Shown: in pieces, positions 29,928 to 31,332 of the stretch | How the letters are laid out: every line of letters begins with the position of its first letter | Position numbering within the stretch: the stretch's first letter is position 1 | Assembly (NCBI GenBank): GCA_029936705.1 | Contig: JAPYSD010000004.1 | Location: 1 to 31,332 of the forward strand | Source: Croceicoccus sp. | Lineage (GTDB): Bacteria; Pseudomonadota; Alphaproteobacteria; Sphingomonadales; Sphingomonadaceae | Length of the DNA: 31,332 nucleotides | Direction of reading: 5' to 3' | Program-made: the position numbers and the translations under genes | Notes under the pieces: model-generated | Database searches by the model: none | What the model was told of the DNA's origin: nothing | Seen by the model: only the letters and a program-made list of their open reading frames with translations

Positions 29928-31196
29928 ATGACGAATAATATGCTAGATCGCCTCACCGTACGCTCGGGCGAAAGAACAGTCGGCGAGCTCGCGGTGGATC
30001 GCAGCGGCGCGATGCAGTTTACCTATGCTCCGGCATGGCTCGAGGATCCCGAGGCCCCGCCTGTCTCGGTGCGGCTGCCGAAGCAGCAGGATCCGTTCGG
30101 CGAGCGGAATGCAAAACCCTTCTTCGACGGGCTGTTGCCCGAGGAATGGCAACGCGAGGCAGCCGCACGGGCGTTGGGCATCTCCTCGGGCAATCCGTTC
30201 CGGCTGCTGAAGGCCTTGGGCGGCGACGCAGCCGGCGCACTGACGTTTTGGCCTGACGGTGCCGCAGGGCACCCAGAAGACACTGATACTGATGCTTCCG
30301 CAGAAGCAGTAGGCGACGCTGAGCTGGCCCAACTGTTCGATCGCATGGCGGAAAGGCCAATGCTAGCAGGTGAGGGGAGGCGCTACAGCCTCGCCGGGGC
30401 GCAGAGCAAGCTGCCTGTCGTTCTGGACGGGGAAGGTCGCGTGGCGCTTGCTCGGGCCGGTCAGGCGACCACGCATATCATCAAGCCCGAACCGACACGC
30501 TTTGCAGGATTGGCGGCGAACGAGGCGTTCTGTCTCGCATTAGCTGCAGCTGTAGGGCTTGAAACTGCCAATGCCGAATGGCTGTCGGTGGAAGGGAGAC
30601 CTTATCTCCTCGTCCGCCGCTACGATCGAGTGATCGAAAATGGCGAAACGATGCGGCTGCACCAGGAGGATTTTGCCCAAGGTCTTGGAGTGATGTCGGC
30701 AAAGAAATACGCCACCGACGGCGGACCGGTGTTCCGCGATTGCTTCGCTCTGACGCGAAGCGCTGCGACGGATCCCGAACGCGAGGTACTCAAGTTTATC
30801 GATGCCGCGCTGTTCAATCTCATTATCGGCAATGCCGATGCGCACGCGAAGAACTTCAGCCTGCTGCGGCGAGCCGACGGCGAAACGGTGTTGGCGCCGC
30901 TTTATGATCTAATCGCAACCGCCGCTTGGCCCGCGCTTTCGGCGCGCATGGCGATGAAATACGGGCGAGCCTCCATGCTCGAGGACATATCTATTGGTAG
31001 CTTCGAGCGCTTCGCTGCCGATACTGGTATCGCATTCGACAGTGTAAGGGAGCGGGGGCTGGGGCTGGCGAGCCGCGTGATAAGATCAATTGAAGGCGGG
31101 ATGGTCACACCGGGTTTGGAAGATCCGCACGGCCGTAGGCTAATCGATCTGATTATAGATAGGGCAGGGCGAGTTGCGCTGAAGCTTCAAAGTTAG
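29928..31196 (+). CDS. hipA: HipA-family serine/threonine kinase toxin
   Basis: A 422-residue full-length HipA kinase. In order: the N-terminal couple domain (LTVRSGERTVGELAVDRSG), PFFDGLLPEEWQREAAARALG, the P-loop SLAGAQSKLPV with the autophosphorylated Ser, the ATP-side IIKPEP, LLVRRYDR, LHQEDFAQGLG, catalytic NADAHAKNFSLL and metal-binding APLYDLI. In E. coli and relatives HipA phosphorylates aminoacyl-tRNA synthetases and arrests growth unless HipB binds it. The start at 29928 has a strong gggggaggg site. No HipB-like Cro/CI-type protein lies next to it in the window. It may stabilise the plasmid as an addiction module, or be a diverged kinase with other targets. Confidence 0.93.
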   Translation: MTNNMLDRLTVRSGERTVGELAVDRSGAMQFTYAPAWLEDPEAPPVSVRLPKQQDPFGERNAKPFFDGLLPEEWQREAAARALGISSGNPFRLLKALGGDAAGALTFWPDGAAGHPEDTDTDASAEAVGDAELAQLFDRMAERPMLAGEGRRYSLAGAQSKLPVVLDGEGRVALARAGQATTHIIKPEPTRFAGLAANEAFCLALAAAVGLETANAEWLSVEGRPYLLVRRYDRVIENGETMRLHQEDFAQGLGVMSAKKYATDGGPVFRDCFALTRSAATDPEREVLKFIDAALFNLIIGNADAHAKNFSLLRRADGETVLAPLYDLIATAAWPALSARMAMKYGRASMLEDISIGSFERFAADTGIAFDSVRERGLGLASRVIRSIEGGMVTPGLEDPHGRRLIDLIIDRAGRVALKLQS

Positions 31197-31257
31197 GATA
31201 TTACGAGTGGTTCGAGTTAGATCGAGACCCGATTGCTGGACCCCAACTCGGTTGACC

Positions 31258-31287
31258 AAAAAAACCCGGTGCGGCGGGCGCACCGGG
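31258..31287 (-). terminator. Intrinsic terminator for a - strand gene beyond the right edge
   Basis: CCCGGTGCG (31265-31273), loop GCGGG, CGCACCGGG (31279-31287) is a perfect nine-base stem. On the - strand it is followed by seven T residues (complement of A at 31258-31264). On the + strand no T-run follows. It therefore best terminates a gene transcribed leftwards from outside the window, convergent with hipA, and may partly stop hipA transcripts too. Confidence 0.75.
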
Positions 31288-31332
31288 CTTGAAAGTTTGG
31301 GAGAGGATGCCTGAAAGGCAGGACCTGTATGC

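Overview
The window looks like one end of a catabolic plasmid contig from an alphaproteobacterium, most likely a sphingomonad (Novosphingobium/Sphingobium type). This is inferred from the GC-rich, Sphingomonadales-like coding style, the CYP101-like P450, the Rieske oxygenase / Old Yellow Enzyme / SDR mix, and the Rep_3-type repA-parA-parB backbone. No database search was possible. The first 29 bases are not biological: they match the Nextera Tn5 mosaic-end adapter, so the left edge is an assembly end that cuts a GMC oxidoreductase gene.

Layout. (1) 30-3493, + strand: GMC oxidoreductase (3' part), aldehyde dehydrogenase, ABM-domain protein, SnoaL-like protein and an SDR, tightly packed. (2) 3503-4916, - strand: Old Yellow Enzyme family oxidoreductase and a 3Fe-4S-type ferredoxin. 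(3) 4953-4991: a back-to-back promoter pair sharing a 31-bp operator-like palindrome. (4) 5034-10870, + strand: Rieske oxygenase alpha and beta subunits, ferredoxin-reductase-like flavoprotein, SDR, TetR regulator and an acyl-CoA-dehydrogenase-fold flavin monooxygenase. (5) 10939-11873, - strand: nitroreductase and its HxlR regulator. (6) 12011-21977, + strand: CYP101-like P450, SDR, second P450, SDR, CrtI-like FAD oxidoreductase, APH-family kinase, a SnoaL-like fragment, GntR regulator and an acyl-CoA dehydrogenase. (7) 21978-23350: a gene-poor zone of apparent gene remnants. (8) 23351-29024: the replicon, with parB, parA and repA on the - strand, three identical 18-bp palindromes (candidate parS), iterons on both sides of repA, and 28-bp Xer-like inverted-repeat sites at both ends. 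(9) 28373-31332: a small unknown gene with a structured leader, a helix-turn-helix protein resembling a transposase N-terminus, a HipA kinase with no visible HipB, and a terminator serving a gene beyond the right edge.

How the genes fit together. The catabolic part has the parts to oxygenate a hydrophobic, probably cyclic or terpenoid/steroid-like substrate (two P450s, one Rieske oxygenase, one flavin monooxygenase). It can then oxidise alcohols and aldehydes (GMC, ALDH, four SDRs), reduce or desaturate rings and enones (OYE, CrtI-like) and feed an acyl-CoA route (ACAD, possibly with the APH kinase through phosphorylated hydroxyacyl-CoA). Three regulators (TetR, HxlR, GntR) suggest several separately induced units. 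The substrate cannot be named from sequence alone.

The most unusual structures are non-coding. They are the duplicated iteron-13 nt-palindrome composite, the direct-repeat Xer-like sites bracketing the whole rep/par block, the divergent promoter palindrome, and the long inverted-repeat leader at 28736-28844.
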